From Mediterranea sp. (in: CFB group bacteria) (GTDB taxonomy: Bacteria > Bacteroidota > Bacteroidia > Bacteroidales > Bacteroidaceae), in NCBI GenBank assembly GCA_031261805.1, contig JAISIX010000195.1:1-57228 (forward strand): 57,228 bases of DNA, read 5' to 3'. Position 1 is the stretch's first letter. Every line of letters begins with the position of its first letter. Shown here piece by piece: positions 1-9,708 of the stretch. The notes below the pieces were generated by a model. The model made no database searches and was not told the origin of the DNA. It was given only the letters and a program-made list of their open reading frames with translations. A program made the translations under genes and the position numbers.

Positions 1-1
1 C

Positions 2-112
2 GGCGGACAGATTGTCTACCGCGGAAACGGTGGTGACCAAGCTGAAGTGCTGGGTACTACCGGACAGACGGTATCGCTCAACTTCGCTGACGGAACGGGC
101 AGCATACAGTAA
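2..112 (+). CDS. C-terminal end of an upstream ORF (possibly SusE/SusF-like outer-membrane starch-binding protein), truncated by window edge
   Basis: Open frame GGQIVYRGNGGDQAEVLGTTGQTVSLNFADGTGSIQ* ending at 110-112, just upstream of a GH13 lipoprotein and followed by a terminator. Confidence 0.5.
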   Translation, partial: GGQIVYRGNGGDQAEVLGTTGQTVSLNFADGTGSIQ

Positions 113-124
113 CAACAACGAATA

Positions 125-170
125 GGGAGAGCCACCCGTATGAGAAAAGGGTGGCTCTCCCTTTCTTTCA
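125..170 (+). terminator. Rho-independent-like terminator
   Basis: Perfect 13-bp arms GGGAGAGCCACCC (125-137) / GGGTGGCTCTCCC (149-161) followed by TTTCTTTC. Confidence 0.8.
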
Positions 171-194
171 CAACATTCTAAAACCATCCATACA

Positions 195-2555
195 ATGAAA
201 AGCGTGAAACTCATCTATCTATCTTCCCTCCTTCTCGCCCTCCTCGCCTGCTCCAAAGACGACGACTTCGAGATTGTCCCCCTTCCCACACCTCCCGCGG
301 CGCTGGTGGACGGGCTGAACTACGCCCCGGCCAAACCCGATGCCGACGATACCTTGCGTATCACCTTCAAGGCTGCCGCCTCGTCGGCCCTCTACGGCTA
401 CACGGGCGATGTGTACATACACCCCGGCGTCATTGTGGACGGCACGTGGATGTACGTCCCAGCCAGCTGGGCCACCAACCTCGCCAAATGCAAGATGACC
501 CGGCTCGAGAACAACGTATGGAGCATCCTCCTGTCGCCCTCCCTCCGCCAGTGGTTTGGCTCGGGCGATACAGCTATCGACCAGCTCGGCATCGTGGTCC
601 GTAGCTCCGACGGCACGAAGAAGGGACTAACCGACGACTCCTTTGTGACGGTGACCGACAAAAAGTACACCGCCTTCCAGCCTGGACCAGCGGTAGAAAA
701 GGCGCTACCCGCAGGCGTGACGGATGGTATCAACATTGTCGACCCCACTACCGTGACCCTTGTGCTACGCGACCAGGACAAGAACGGAGGCCATAAGGAC
801 TACGCCTACGCCATGGGCGACTTCAACAACTGGACGTTGACCGACGACGATAAGAGCCGCATGTATCGCGACAACAACGCCGGATGCTGGTGGATCACCC
901 TCACCGGCCTCACTGCCTCCCGCGAGTACGCCTTCCAGTACTATATAGGAACGAAGAAAGAGGGTGCTATTCGTCTGGCCGACCCCTACAGCGAGAAGAT
1001 TCTCGACCCCGACAACGACCCGCAGATTCCCGCTGCCGACTACCCCAACCCCACCGCCTACCCGGCTAAGGGCGTGGGCATCGTCTCCACCTTCCGCATC
1101 CAGAAGGAGAGCTATACCTGGAAGGTGAACGACTTCCAAGTGGCGGACAAACACAACCTGCTCATCTACGAGCTGTTGCTGCGCGACTTCACCTCCACAG
1201 GCGACCTCACCGGGGCGATGGCCAAGCTCGACTACCTCCAGACCTTGGGCGTGAACGCTATCGAACTGATGCCCGTGCAGGAGTTCGACGGCAACGACAG
1301 CTGGGGATACAACCCCTGCTTCTACTTCGCCATGGACAAGGCGTACGGCACACCAACGATGTACAAGCAGTTTGTCGACGCCTGCCACCAACGGGGCATG
1401 GCGGTCATCCTCGACGTGGTGTACAACCATGCCACGGGCAACAACCCCCTCGCCAAACTCTACTGGAACGCTACTGCCAATAAACCCGCCGCCGAGAACC
1501 CTTGGTTCAACGTCGACGCACCCCATCCCTACAGCGTCTACTGCGACTTCAACCATGAGTCGCCCTTGGTGCGCGCCTTCGTCAAGCGTAACCTCCAGTA
1601 CCTGCTCCGGGAGTACAAGGTGGACGGCTTCCGCTTCGACATGGCCAAAGGCTTCACCCAGCAGTCCAGCAATGAGTCCACCGCCGGCAACTACGACCAG
1701 AGCCGCGTCGACATCCTCTCCGACTATGCCAACGCAGTAACCGAGGCTAACCCCAACGCCGTGGTGATTCTCGAACTCTTTGCCGAGCAACGGGAAGAGA
1801 AAGCCTACGGAGAGAAAGGCATCCTGATGTGGCGCAACCTCAACAATGCCTATTGCCAGACGGCTATGGGTTGGAAAGAGAACTCCGCCTTCACTGCCCT
1901 CACCACTTGGGGCACCGACATGCCCGAAGGGGCGTGGGTAGGCTATATGGAGAGCCACGACGAGGAACGTTGCGCCTACAAACAGAAGACGTGGGGCCAC
2001 GGCGACCTGCTGCTGGGCGACCTCAAGACCCGCATGTCGCAGCTGGAAGCCAACGCCGCCTTCTTCTTCACCGTGAGTGGTCCCAAGATGGTGTGGCAGT
2101 TTGGCGAACTGGGCTACGACTACTCCATCAACAGCGATCCGAATGGTGTCGCACCCGCCGATTCGGAGGATGGTACCTACCGCACCGCGCGCAAGCCCAT
2201 CCGCTGGGATTACTTCGACGACACCTATCGCAAAGGACTTTATACCACCTACAGCAGGCTGATGGCCTTGCGTGCCTCGCACCCGAGACTCTTCGGCCAG
2301 GAGGCGTTCAAGAGCTGGAAGGTGGGCGATAGCGATTGGGACGGTGGCCGTTTCATCACCCTCGAGACTGTGGACGGACAGAAGCTGGTGGTGGTAGGCA
2401 ACTTCACCAACGCCCCCATCACGTCCAGCGTGGAGTTCCCCTCGTCGGGCACGTGGTACGAGTTTACCGCCAGCGACGTGGCGATAGACATCACTTCACC
2501 CCAGACGCTGACCATCCCGGCCAACAGCTACCGGTTGTTCACGAGCTTCGAGTAG
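195..2555 (+). CDS. Alpha-amylase family (GH13) lipoprotein
   Basis: Lipobox LLALLAC; CBM48-like GDFNNWTL; GH13 motifs DVVYNH, VDGFRFDMAKGF. Confidence 0.9.
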   Translation: MKSVKLIYLSSLLLALLACSKDDDFEIVPLPTPPAALVDGLNYAPAKPDADDTLRITFKAAASSALYGYTGDVYIHPGVIVDGTWMYVPASWATNLAKCKMTRLENNVWSILLSPSLRQWFGSGDTAIDQLGIVVRSSDGTKKGLTDDSFVTVTDKKYTAFQPGPAVEKALPAGVTDGINIVDPTTVTLVLRDQDKNGGHKDYAYAMGDFNNWTLTDDDKSRMYRDNNAGCWWITLTGLTASREYAFQYYIGTKKEGAIRLADPYSEKILDPDNDPQIPAADYPNPTAYPAKGVGIVSTFRIQKESYTWKVNDFQVADKHNLLIYELLLRDFTSTGDLTGAMAKLDYLQTLGVNAIELMPVQEFDGNDSWGYNPCFYFAMDKAYGTPTMYKQFVDACHQRGMAVILDVVYNHATGNNPLAKLYWNATANKPAAENPWFNVDAPHPYSVYCDFNHESPLVRAFVKRNLQYLLREYKVDGFRFDMAKGFTQQSSNESTAGNYDQSRVDILSDYANAVTEANPNAVVILELFAEQREEKAYGEKGILMWRNLNNAYCQTAMGWKENSAFTALTTWGTDMPEGAWVGYMESHDEERCAYKQKTWGHGDLLLGDLKTRMSQLEANAAFFFTVSGPKMVWQFGELGYDYSINSDPNGVAPADSEDGTYRTARKPIRWDYFDDTYRKGLYTTYSRLMALRASHPRLFGQEAFKSWKVGDSDWDGGRFITLETVDGQKLVVVGNFTNAPITSSVEFPSSGTWYEFTASDVAIDITSPQTLTIPANSYRLFTSFE

Positions 2556-2655
2556 CCCCCTCCCAATCCACGTGTAGATAGGACTTCCATTCACAGGCGT
2601 TTTGAAGCCTATCTGCCCATACTTTCCATCCCATTGACGGGGCGTTCGCAATGTG

Positions 2656-2801
2656 CCACCCGGGTGACCAAGCTTAACCACCCGGGTGGCTAAGCTTGGT
2701 CACCCTCGTGGTTAAGCTTGACCACCCGGGTGGTTAACCCCAAACACGGGGATATTAAACTCCGAACACGGGGTTGGCTAAGCACTATCACCCGGATAGT
2801 G
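2656..2801. repeat. Tandem palindromic 22-bp repeats plus further small palindromes
   Basis: CCACCCGGGTGACCAAGCTTAA / CCACCCGGGTGGCTAAGCTTGG / TCACCCTCGTGGTTAAGCTTGA / CCACCCGGGTGGTTAA, then CACTATCacccGGATAGTG. Confidence 0.85.
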
Positions 2802-2848
2802 GAATAAGAATTTAGGAGCTTTCTGCCCGCTATCTGACGGAATTTGAT

Positions 2849-2856
2849 TACTTTTG
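2849..2856 (+). promoter_or_regulatory. Putative Bacteroidetes -7 box (TACTTTTG) for the lyase-led cluster
   Basis: Matches TAnnTTTG, ~33 nt before the ATG at 2889. Confidence 0.5.
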
Positions 2857-2888
2857 CCCCTCAAATAATAATGTAAGTTAAGGTGGTC

Positions 2889-4403
2889 ATGATAACCGGT
2901 AGGAAAATCAGCTTAGAGAACCTCAATCGTCTGTTGTTCAAAGATGAAGAACTGGAAGTCTCCCAAGAAACCCTTGAGGAGGTGGGGCAGTGTTTCCGCT
3001 TCTTGCAGGATTTCTCGCGCGAGAAAGTGATATATGGTATCAATACCGGCTTTGGGCCGATGGCGCAATACCGCATCGAAGATCAATCGCTCATTGACCT
3101 CCAGTACAACATCATCCGCAGCCACTCTACCGGCGCGGGTCGTCCACTGCCCCCACTCTACGTCAAAGCCGCTATGGTGGCACGTCTATATACTTTCCTG
3201 CAAGCCAAGTCGGGCGTTCATCCCGAGCTGGTGCAGTTGCTGTGCGCATTCATCAACCGCGGCATCTGTCCGTTGGTGCCGGAGCACGGCAGCGTGGGCG
3301 CCAGTGGCGACTTGGTGCAGCTGGCGCACATCGCTCTCACCCTGATTGGCGAGGGCGAAGTGTTCTACCACGGAGAGCTGCGCAACGCGGCCGATGTGCT
3401 ACGGGAGAACGACTTGAAGCCGTTCGGCATCCATATCCGCGAGGGCTTGTCGGTGACCAACGGCACCTCCGTGATGACGGGCATCGGCATTGTCAACCTG
3501 CTCTATGCCCGCAAGCTGCTCCATTGGTCGGTGGTCGCCTCGGTGATGACGAATGAGATAGCTTCGTCGTACGACGACTTCATGTCCGAAGCGCTCAACG
3601 AAGCCAAGCTCCACAAAGGACAGCGGGAAGTAGCCCGCCTGATGCGGGAGTGGGTGGCCGGCAGCCGATGTGTGCGGCAGCGCGAGAACGAGCTGTACAA
3701 CCAAGTGCATCGGGAGGCGGTGTTCGAGCATAAGGTGCAACCTTACTACTCGCTGCGTTGCGTGCCGCAAGTGCTTGGCCCGGTGTACGACGAGCTGGCG
3801 AATGCCGAAGAGGTGCTTATCAACGAAATCAATTCGGCCTGCGACAACCCGATTGTTGACCCCGTGACCCGGAACGTCTACCATGGAGGCAACTTCCATG
3901 GCGACTACGTCTCCTTCGAGATGGACAAGCTGAAGATAGCCATCACCAAGCTGGCCATGCTCTCCGAGCGACAGCTCAACTACCTCTTCCACGACCGCAT
4001 CAACGGCATCTTGCCACCTTTCGTCAACCTGGGCGTGCTGGGGCTGAACTACGGCTTGCAGGCCTCACAGTTCACCGCCACCTCTACCACGGCCGAGTGC
4101 CAGACACTCTCCATGCCGATGTACGTGCACAGCATCCCCAACAACAACGACAACCAAGACATTGTCAGCATGGGCACCAACTCGGCCCTGCTGGCCAAGC
4201 ACGTGGTCGACAACGCCTTCCAAGTGATAGCCATCCAGTTCATGGCCATCGTGCAGGCCGTCGACTACCTGAAGATACAAGAGCAACTGAGTCCTTCGAG
4301 CCGTAAGGTGTACGACGAGATTCGTGCGTTCTTCCCGGTATTCACCAACGACACTCCTAAGTACAAGGAGATAGAAGCAATGATTACTTACCTGAAGCAA
4401 TGA
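2889..4403 (+). CDS. Aromatic amino acid ammonia-lyase, probably tyrosine ammonia-lyase
   Basis: MIO motif GSVGASGDLVQL; YGINTGFGPMAQYR, IIRSHSTG, SIPNNNDNQDIVSMG closely resemble the remembered Flavobacterium johnsoniae TAL. Confidence 0.9.
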   Translation: MITGRKISLENLNRLLFKDEELEVSQETLEEVGQCFRFLQDFSREKVIYGINTGFGPMAQYRIEDQSLIDLQYNIIRSHSTGAGRPLPPLYVKAAMVARLYTFLQAKSGVHPELVQLLCAFINRGICPLVPEHGSVGASGDLVQLAHIALTLIGEGEVFYHGELRNAADVLRENDLKPFGIHIREGLSVTNGTSVMTGIGIVNLLYARKLLHWSVVASVMTNEIASSYDDFMSEALNEAKLHKGQREVARLMREWVAGSRCVRQRENELYNQVHREAVFEHKVQPYYSLRCVPQVLGPVYDELANAEEVLINEINSACDNPIVDPVTRNVYHGGNFHGDYVSFEMDKLKIAITKLAMLSERQLNYLFHDRINGILPPFVNLGVLGLNYGLQASQFTATSTTAECQTLSMPMYVHSIPNNNDNQDIVSMGTNSALLAKHVVDNAFQVIAIQFMAIVQAVDYLKIQEQLSPSSRKVYDEIRAFFPVFTNDTPKYKEIEAMITYLKQ

Positions 4404-5128
4404 GATACGCATTAGTGACCGGAGGAAGCCGTGGCATCGGCCGTGCCGTCTGCCGCAAGCTGGCCGAGATGGGCTACTTCCTCCTTATCAATTACCAACG
4501 CAACGATACGGAAGCCGAACAGACCCTGCGACTTGTGCGGGAGGCGGGAAGCGACGGCGAGTTGATGAAGTTTGACGTGACCGACCCTGTTGCCGTCGGC
4601 GTGGCCCTCGACAGCTGGAACGCCCGCCATCCGGAAGCGTACATAGAGGTGCTGGTGAACAATGCCGGCATCCGCCAGGACAACTTGATGCTATGGATGA
4701 CCCGCCAGGAGTGGAGCCACGTGCTCGACATCAGCCTGAACGGTTTCTTCAACGTGACTCAGCCCCTGCTGAAGAATATGTTGGTAAAGCGTTACGGGCG
4801 TATAGTCAACATCGTCTCCCTCTCGGGCATACAGGGTATGCCGGGGCAGGCCAACTACTCCGCCGCCAAGGGAGGCGTGATTGCTGCCACCAAAGCCTTG
4901 GCGCAAGAGGTGGCCAAGAAGAAGGTGACCGTCAACGCCGTGGCACCTGGGTTCATACATACCGACATGACCGATGGCATCGATGAGGGCGAATGGAAGA
5001 AACACATCCCTGCCGGACGCTTTGGGACTCCCGAGGAGGTGGCCGACCTGGTGGCTTTCCTGGCCTCACCGTCCGCGTCCTACATCACGGGCGAGGTGGT
5101 GTCCATCAACGGCGGACTGTACACCTAA
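4400..5128 (+). CDS. 3-oxoacyl-ACP reductase (FabG-like SDR)
   Basis: VTGGSRGIGRA, NNAGI, YSAAKGG; ATGA overlap with upstream lyase. Confidence 0.93.
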   Translation: MRYALVTGGSRGIGRAVCRKLAEMGYFLLINYQRNDTEAEQTLRLVREAGSDGELMKFDVTDPVAVGVALDSWNARHPEAYIEVLVNNAGIRQDNLMLWMTRQEWSHVLDISLNGFFNVTQPLLKNMLVKRYGRIVNIVSLSGIQGMPGQANYSAAKGGVIAATKALAQEVAKKKVTVNAVAPGFIHTDMTDGIDEGEWKKHIPAGRFGTPEEVADLVAFLASPSASYITGEVVSINGGLYT

Positions 5129-5164
5129 GTAAAACGAAACAGCCAAAAGATAGCAATAGAAAAG

Positions 5165-6385
5165 ATGAATAGAGTGGTGATTACAGGCATGGGGATTTAT
5201 TCCTGCATCGGCAAGAACCAAGATGAAGTAAAAGAAGCATTGTACCAAGGCAAGTCGGGCATCGGCATCGACCCCGTACGGAAAGAGTTGGGTTACTCCT
5301 CCGCGCTGACAGGCCTCCTGGAGCGCCCCAACCTGAAAGGGATGCTCGACCGACGCAAACGCCACAGCCTACCCGAGCAGGGCGAATATGCTTACTTGGC
5401 TTCTGTGGAAGCCTTCCGCCAGGCCGGAATCGACGAGACGTTTCTCGAGCAGAACGAAGTAGGCATCCTCTATGGCAACGACAGCAGTGCCGCCCCGGTC
5501 ATCAACGCGGTGGACATCATCCGCGAGAAACGCAACACCACGTTGGTGGGGTCAGGCTCCATCTTCCAGTCGATGAACTCCACGGTGACCATGAACCTCT
5601 CCGTCATCTTCAAGCTGAAAGGAATCAACTTCACCATCTCGGGTGCCTGCGCCAGCGGCTCTCATGCTATCGGCATGGGCTATCTGCTCATCCGGTCGGG
5701 CCTGCAGGAGTGCATCCTCTGCGGTGGCGCCCAAGAGGTGAACGCTTACGCCGTGGGGAGCTTCGACGGGCTGGGGGCCTTCTCCAAGCAAGAGGACGAC
5801 CCCACCAAAGCCTCCAAGCCTTTCGACAGGAGGCGCGACGGGCTGGTGCCCAGCGGAGGGGCGGCCAGCGTGATACTCGAGAGCTACGAGTCGGCCATGC
5901 GCAGGGGAGCGCCCATCCTGGGCGAGGTCATAGGCTACGGCTTCTCCTCCAATGGCGAGCATATCTCCGTGCCCAACGTAGAAGGGCCGGAACGTTCGCT
6001 GCGGATGGCCATCCGCGATGCCGGCATCCCACTGGAGCAGATAGCCTATATCAATGCGCACGCCACCTCCACCCCCGTAGGCGACCAGAACGAAGCGAAA
6101 GCCATCGCTGCCGTGTTCGACGGGCTGCACCCCTACGTGGCCTCCACCAAGGCCCTGACAGGGCACGAGATGTGGATGGCGGGAGCCAGCGAGGTGGTCT
6201 ACTCCACGCTGATGATGAACAACGGCTTTATAGCCCCCAACATCAACTTCGAGGAACCCGACGAGGCTTCGGCGCTCCTCAACATCCCCACTCGGCGCAT
6301 CGATACGGAGTTCGACACCTTCCTCTCCAACTCCTTTGGGTTTGGAGGGACCAACTCCACGCTGATAGTAACTAAGTTTAAGTAA
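5165..6385 (+). CDS. Beta-ketoacyl-ACP synthase (FabB/F-like)
   Basis: SGACASGSHAIG active-site Cys, NAHATSTPVGD, ALTGHEMWMAGASE. Confidence 0.93.
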   Translation: MNRVVITGMGIYSCIGKNQDEVKEALYQGKSGIGIDPVRKELGYSSALTGLLERPNLKGMLDRRKRHSLPEQGEYAYLASVEAFRQAGIDETFLEQNEVGILYGNDSSAAPVINAVDIIREKRNTTLVGSGSIFQSMNSTVTMNLSVIFKLKGINFTISGACASGSHAIGMGYLLIRSGLQECILCGGAQEVNAYAVGSFDGLGAFSKQEDDPTKASKPFDRRRDGLVPSGGAASVILESYESAMRRGAPILGEVIGYGFSSNGEHISVPNVEGPERSLRMAIRDAGIPLEQIAYINAHATSTPVGDQNEAKAIAAVFDGLHPYVASTKALTGHEMWMAGASEVVYSTLMMNNGFIAPNINFEEPDEASALLNIPTRRIDTEFDTFLSNSFGFGGTNSTLIVTKFK

Positions 6386-6408
6386 CCATTCCAATTAAAG
6401 ACCCCGAT

Positions 6409-6657
6409 ATGACAAACGAAGAGATTATAGAAAAGATTAGAACGACCCTGGCCGAAGAGTTTGAAGTGGACATCGAAACCATCCAGCCGGATGCCCCCTT
6501 GATGGAAACCCTCGAACTGGACAGCCTCGACTTGGTAGATATGGTAGTGCTGGTAGAGAAGAACTTCGGCTTCAACATGACCGGACAGGACTTTGTCGGC
6601 ATCAAGACCTTCCAAGATTTCTACGACCTCGTCATCACCCGTACAAAAGCAGCCTAA
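6409..6657 (+). CDS. Acyl carrier protein 1
   Basis: 82 aa acidic protein, LELDSLDLVDMVV phosphopantetheine motif. Confidence 0.93.
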   Translation: MTNEEIIEKIRTTLAEEFEVDIETIQPDAPLMETLELDSLDLVDMVVLVEKNFGFNMTGQDFVGIKTFQDFYDLVITRTKAA

Positions 6658-6669
6658 CAGAGAACAGCC

Positions 6670-7599
6670 ATGCCGACGTGGAAAGGACAAACCCGGGGAG
6701 GGACATTCGGATACTTTTTCTTCATCCTGCTGATCAAGTATCTGGGCATTCCCGTGGCCTACTGCTTCCTGCGTCTGGTGGTGCTCTACTTCATCCCCTT
6801 CGCCCCCAAGGCAACCCGCAGCACTTGGCTCTACGCCCGGCATATCCTGAAACGGAGCCGCCGTCGGTCGGTTGCCTTGCTGCTACTCAACTATTACCGG
6901 CTGGGGCAGGTGCTTATCGACAAAGTGGCCATCACGGGCGGACAAGCCGCCCGCTACAAGTTTGAGTTCGAGGCATACCCCGAGTTCCTGCAACTGCTCA
7001 ACGCCGGACAAGGCGCGATTCTGATTGGCGCCCACGTGGGCAATTGGGAGGTCGGCGCCCCCTTCTTCGACGAGTACGGCAAGAAGATACACATCGTGAT
7101 GTACGACGCCGAGCATCGCCGCATCAAAGAGATGCTGGCCAAGAACGGGCAAGGCGGGGCGTACCACGTCATCCCCATCAACGACGACGGTCTCACGCAC
7201 GTGTTCCGCATAGCCGAGGCGCTGGAGCGGAAGGAGTACGTCTGTTTTCAGGGCGACCGTTACCTCCCGGGCGAACGAACGCTGCGCACCCCCTTCTTGG
7301 GGCAGGAGGCACTCTTCCCCGCAGGCCCTTTCCTGGTTGCCACACGCATGAAGGTGCCAGTGGTCTTCTACTTCGCCATGCGCGAGCCGGGGCGCACGTA
7401 CCGGTTCCACTTCATCGTGGCCAAGCCGGTGAGGCGAACGCCCGGTGAGAAGGTGGAAGCCACCCTGCTGAAACAATATACCACCGTGCTGGAGGGCATC
7501 CTGCGGCGTTACCCGGAGCAATGGTTCAATTACTACCCATTTTGGGAGCCGGCTTCCGCCCTGCCTACTGACAACGTAAAAACAGAAAGAAGAAAATGA
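6670..7599 (+). CDS. LpxL/HtrB-like lipid acyltransferase
   Basis: IGAHVGNWEVGAPFF, FQGDRYLPGERT motifs. Confidence 0.85.
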   Translation: MPTWKGQTRGGTFGYFFFILLIKYLGIPVAYCFLRLVVLYFIPFAPKATRSTWLYARHILKRSRRRSVALLLLNYYRLGQVLIDKVAITGGQAARYKFEFEAYPEFLQLLNAGQGAILIGAHVGNWEVGAPFFDEYGKKIHIVMYDAEHRRIKEMLAKNGQGGAYHVIPINDDGLTHVFRIAEALERKEYVCFQGDRYLPGERTLRTPFLGQEALFPAGPFLVATRMKVPVVFYFAMREPGRTYRFHFIVAKPVRRTPGEKVEATLLKQYTTVLEGILRRYPEQWFNYYPFWEPASALPTDNVKTERRK

Positions 7600-8732
7600 A
7601 ACAGCACAGCTATGAGAAAGAGTCCATGACGGCCGCCGCCGCCCAACGGCTGGCACAAGAGATAGCCTTCGGCCCCGTCGTGTTTCAGGTCTCGCGCCTG
7701 ATGCTCAAGTTTGGCATCCTGCAGCTCCTTGCCGACAAGCCCGGCGGTTGCACGCAGGAGGAGATAAGCGCTACGTGCGGCCTGTCGCCCTACGCCGCGC
7801 AAGTGTTACTGGAGTCCTCGCTCACCATTGGCACGGTGCTGCTACGCGACCATCGTTACCTGCTGGCCAAGGCGGGGTGGTTCTTGCTCAACGACCGGAT
7901 GGCACAGGTCAACATGGCCTTCAACCACGACGTGAACTACCAAGGTCTCTTCTATCTCGAAGAGGCTCTGAAGCAAGGTACGCCTGCCGGGCTAAAGGTG
8001 TTCGGCGACTGGAGTACCATCTACGAAGGGCTGTCGAGCCTGCCGGAGCAGGTGCAGAAGAGCTGGTTCGGCTTCGACCATTACTATTCGGACTGTTCGT
8101 TCGACGAGGCACTGCCCATCGTCTTCGCCCACCATCCCCGCACGTTGCTCGACGTGGGCGGCAACACCGGACGTTGGGCCACCCGCTGCGTGCAGTTCGA
8201 CCCCACGGTAGAGGTCACCATCTTGGATCTGCCCCAGCAGTTGGAGCTGATGCGGGAGCAAACAGCCAACGTGCCGGAAGCCTCACGCATACACGGCCAT
8301 GCCGCCAACTTGCTCGATGCCGACACCGCCTTCCCCACCGGCTTCGACGCCCTCTGGATGAGTCAGTTCCTCGATTGCTTCTCCGAGGCCGAGGTGACCA
8401 GCATCCTCACCCGGGCGGCACGCAGCATGGCCAGCCACAGCCGGCTCTACATCATGGAGACCTTTTGGGACAGGCAGAAGTACGACACCGCCGCCTACTG
8501 CCTCACGCAAATCAGTCTCTACTTCACGGCCATGGCCAACGGCAACAGCAAGATGTACCACTCCGACGACATGAAGCGTTGCGTCGAAGCTGCCGGGCTG
8601 AAGATTGAAAAAATAGACGACCACCTGGGCATGGGACACAGCATCTTCACCTGCAGGGTTGAAGAGGGGGCCACTCCAAGGTTAGAAGAGGGGGTCCCTT
8701 CAGGGTTGAAGAGGGAGGCACTTCAAGGTTGA
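7596..8732 (+). CDS. SAM-dependent O-methyltransferase
   Basis: LLDVGGNTGRWATR, TILDLPQQLELMREQ; N-terminal winged-helix-like domain; ATGA overlap with upstream gene. Confidence 0.85.
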   Translation: MKQHSYEKESMTAAAAQRLAQEIAFGPVVFQVSRLMLKFGILQLLADKPGGCTQEEISATCGLSPYAAQVLLESSLTIGTVLLRDHRYLLAKAGWFLLNDRMAQVNMAFNHDVNYQGLFYLEEALKQGTPAGLKVFGDWSTIYEGLSSLPEQVQKSWFGFDHYYSDCSFDEALPIVFAHHPRTLLDVGGNTGRWATRCVQFDPTVEVTILDLPQQLELMREQTANVPEASRIHGHAANLLDADTAFPTGFDALWMSQFLDCFSEAEVTSILTRAARSMASHSRLYIMETFWDRQKYDTAAYCLTQISLYFTAMANGNSKMYHSDDMKRCVEAAGLKIEKIDDHLGMGHSIFTCRVEEGATPRLEEGVPSGLKREALQG

Positions 8733-8812
8733 AGAGGGTGGCACTCCAAGGTTGGAAGAGGGTGGCACTCCAAGGTTGAAGAGGGTGGCACTCCAAGGTT
8801 GGAAGAGGCTCC
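8655..8812 (+). repeat. 23/24-bp minisatellite (about 6.8 copies) overlapping the 3' end of the methyltransferase ORF
   Basis: AAGGTTGAAGAGGGTGGCACTCC and variants at 8655, 8678, 8702, 8725, 8748, 8772, 8795. Confidence 0.9.
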
Positions 8813-8833
8813 ATGAGTTTTTAAGTTAAGAAG

Positions 8834-9268
8834 ATGGATAGAGTACCTATAATATATGACGACGGCATTCTCCGCCTGATACCGCAGCGGCCACCGATGG
8901 TGATGGTCGACAAGTTCTTCGGTGTGGAAGGAACCCGTTCGTGGTCGGGACTGACCGTCGCGACCGGCAACCTCTTTTGCCAAGCCGGCTTCCTGCAGGA
9001 GAGCGGCCTGATAGAACACATCGCCCAGTCGGCCGCCGCCCGCATAGGCTACCTCTATGCTACGAGGGGGGAAGAGCCGCCACTGGGTTTCATCGGCTCG
9101 GTGGACAAGTTCAGCCTCCATGCCCTCCCCAAGGTGGGAGAAGAGTTGCTCACCACGCTCACCGTGGTGCAAGAGGTGGGCGACATAACGCTGGTGAGTG
9201 CGCAAGTGGAGGCTGGCGGCCACCCGATAGCCGACTGCCAAATGAAGATATTTATCAAGAAAGAATGA
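8834..9268 (+). CDS. Hotdog-fold 3-hydroxyacyl-ACP dehydratase (ApeP-like)
   Basis: PQRPPMVMVDKFFGVEG start, IEHIAQSAAARIGY, cluster context. Confidence 0.75.
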   Translation: MDRVPIIYDDGILRLIPQRPPMVMVDKFFGVEGTRSWSGLTVATGNLFCQAGFLQESGLIEHIAQSAAARIGYLYATRGEEPPLGFIGSVDKFSLHALPKVGEELLTTLTVVQEVGDITLVSAQVEAGGHPIADCQMKIFIKKE

Positions 9269-9708
9269 AACGGAATACAAGTCAACACCCCGCCGCGCTG
9301 ACCAACCGGACCACCTTCAAGGTGCGCTTCAGCGAGGTAGACTCCATGCAGATAGTGTGGCACGGCGAGTACGTGCGCTACTTCGAGGATGGGCGGGAAG
9401 CCTTCGGCAAGCAGTATGGGCTGGACTACATGAGCATCTACCACCATGGCTACCTGGCTCCGCTGGTCGATCTGCAATGCCAGTTCAAACGGCCGCTCAC
9501 CGTGGGCGAGGAGGCCATCGTGGAGACACGCTACATCGCCTGCGAAGCCGCCAAGGTACAGTTTGAGTACGTCATCTACCGAGCCTCCGACCAGAGCGTG
9601 GTAGCCACCGGAAGCACCGTGCAGGTATTTCTCGACAAAGAGCGAGAGCTACAGCTGCTGAACCCACCCTTTTACGCCGAATGGAAAGAGCGATGGAACA
9701 TCCGTTGA
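9265..9708 (+). CDS. 4-hydroxybenzoyl-CoA-type thioesterase
   Basis: FKVRFSEVDSMQIVWHGEYVRYFEDGREAF; start set at the ATGA overlap with the upstream gene. Confidence 0.85.
   Translation: MKRNTSQHPAALTNRTTFKVRFSEVDSMQIVWHGEYVRYFEDGREAFGKQYGLDYMSIYHHGYLAPLVDLQCQFKRPLTVGEEAIVETRYIACEAAKVQFEYVIYRASDQSVVATGSTVQVFLDKERELQLLNPPFYAEWKERWNIR

Noticed and set aside
765-2282. 505-aa minus ORF opposite the GH13 gene
   Set aside because: Antisense shadow ORF; the plus-strand frame has clear GH13 motifs.
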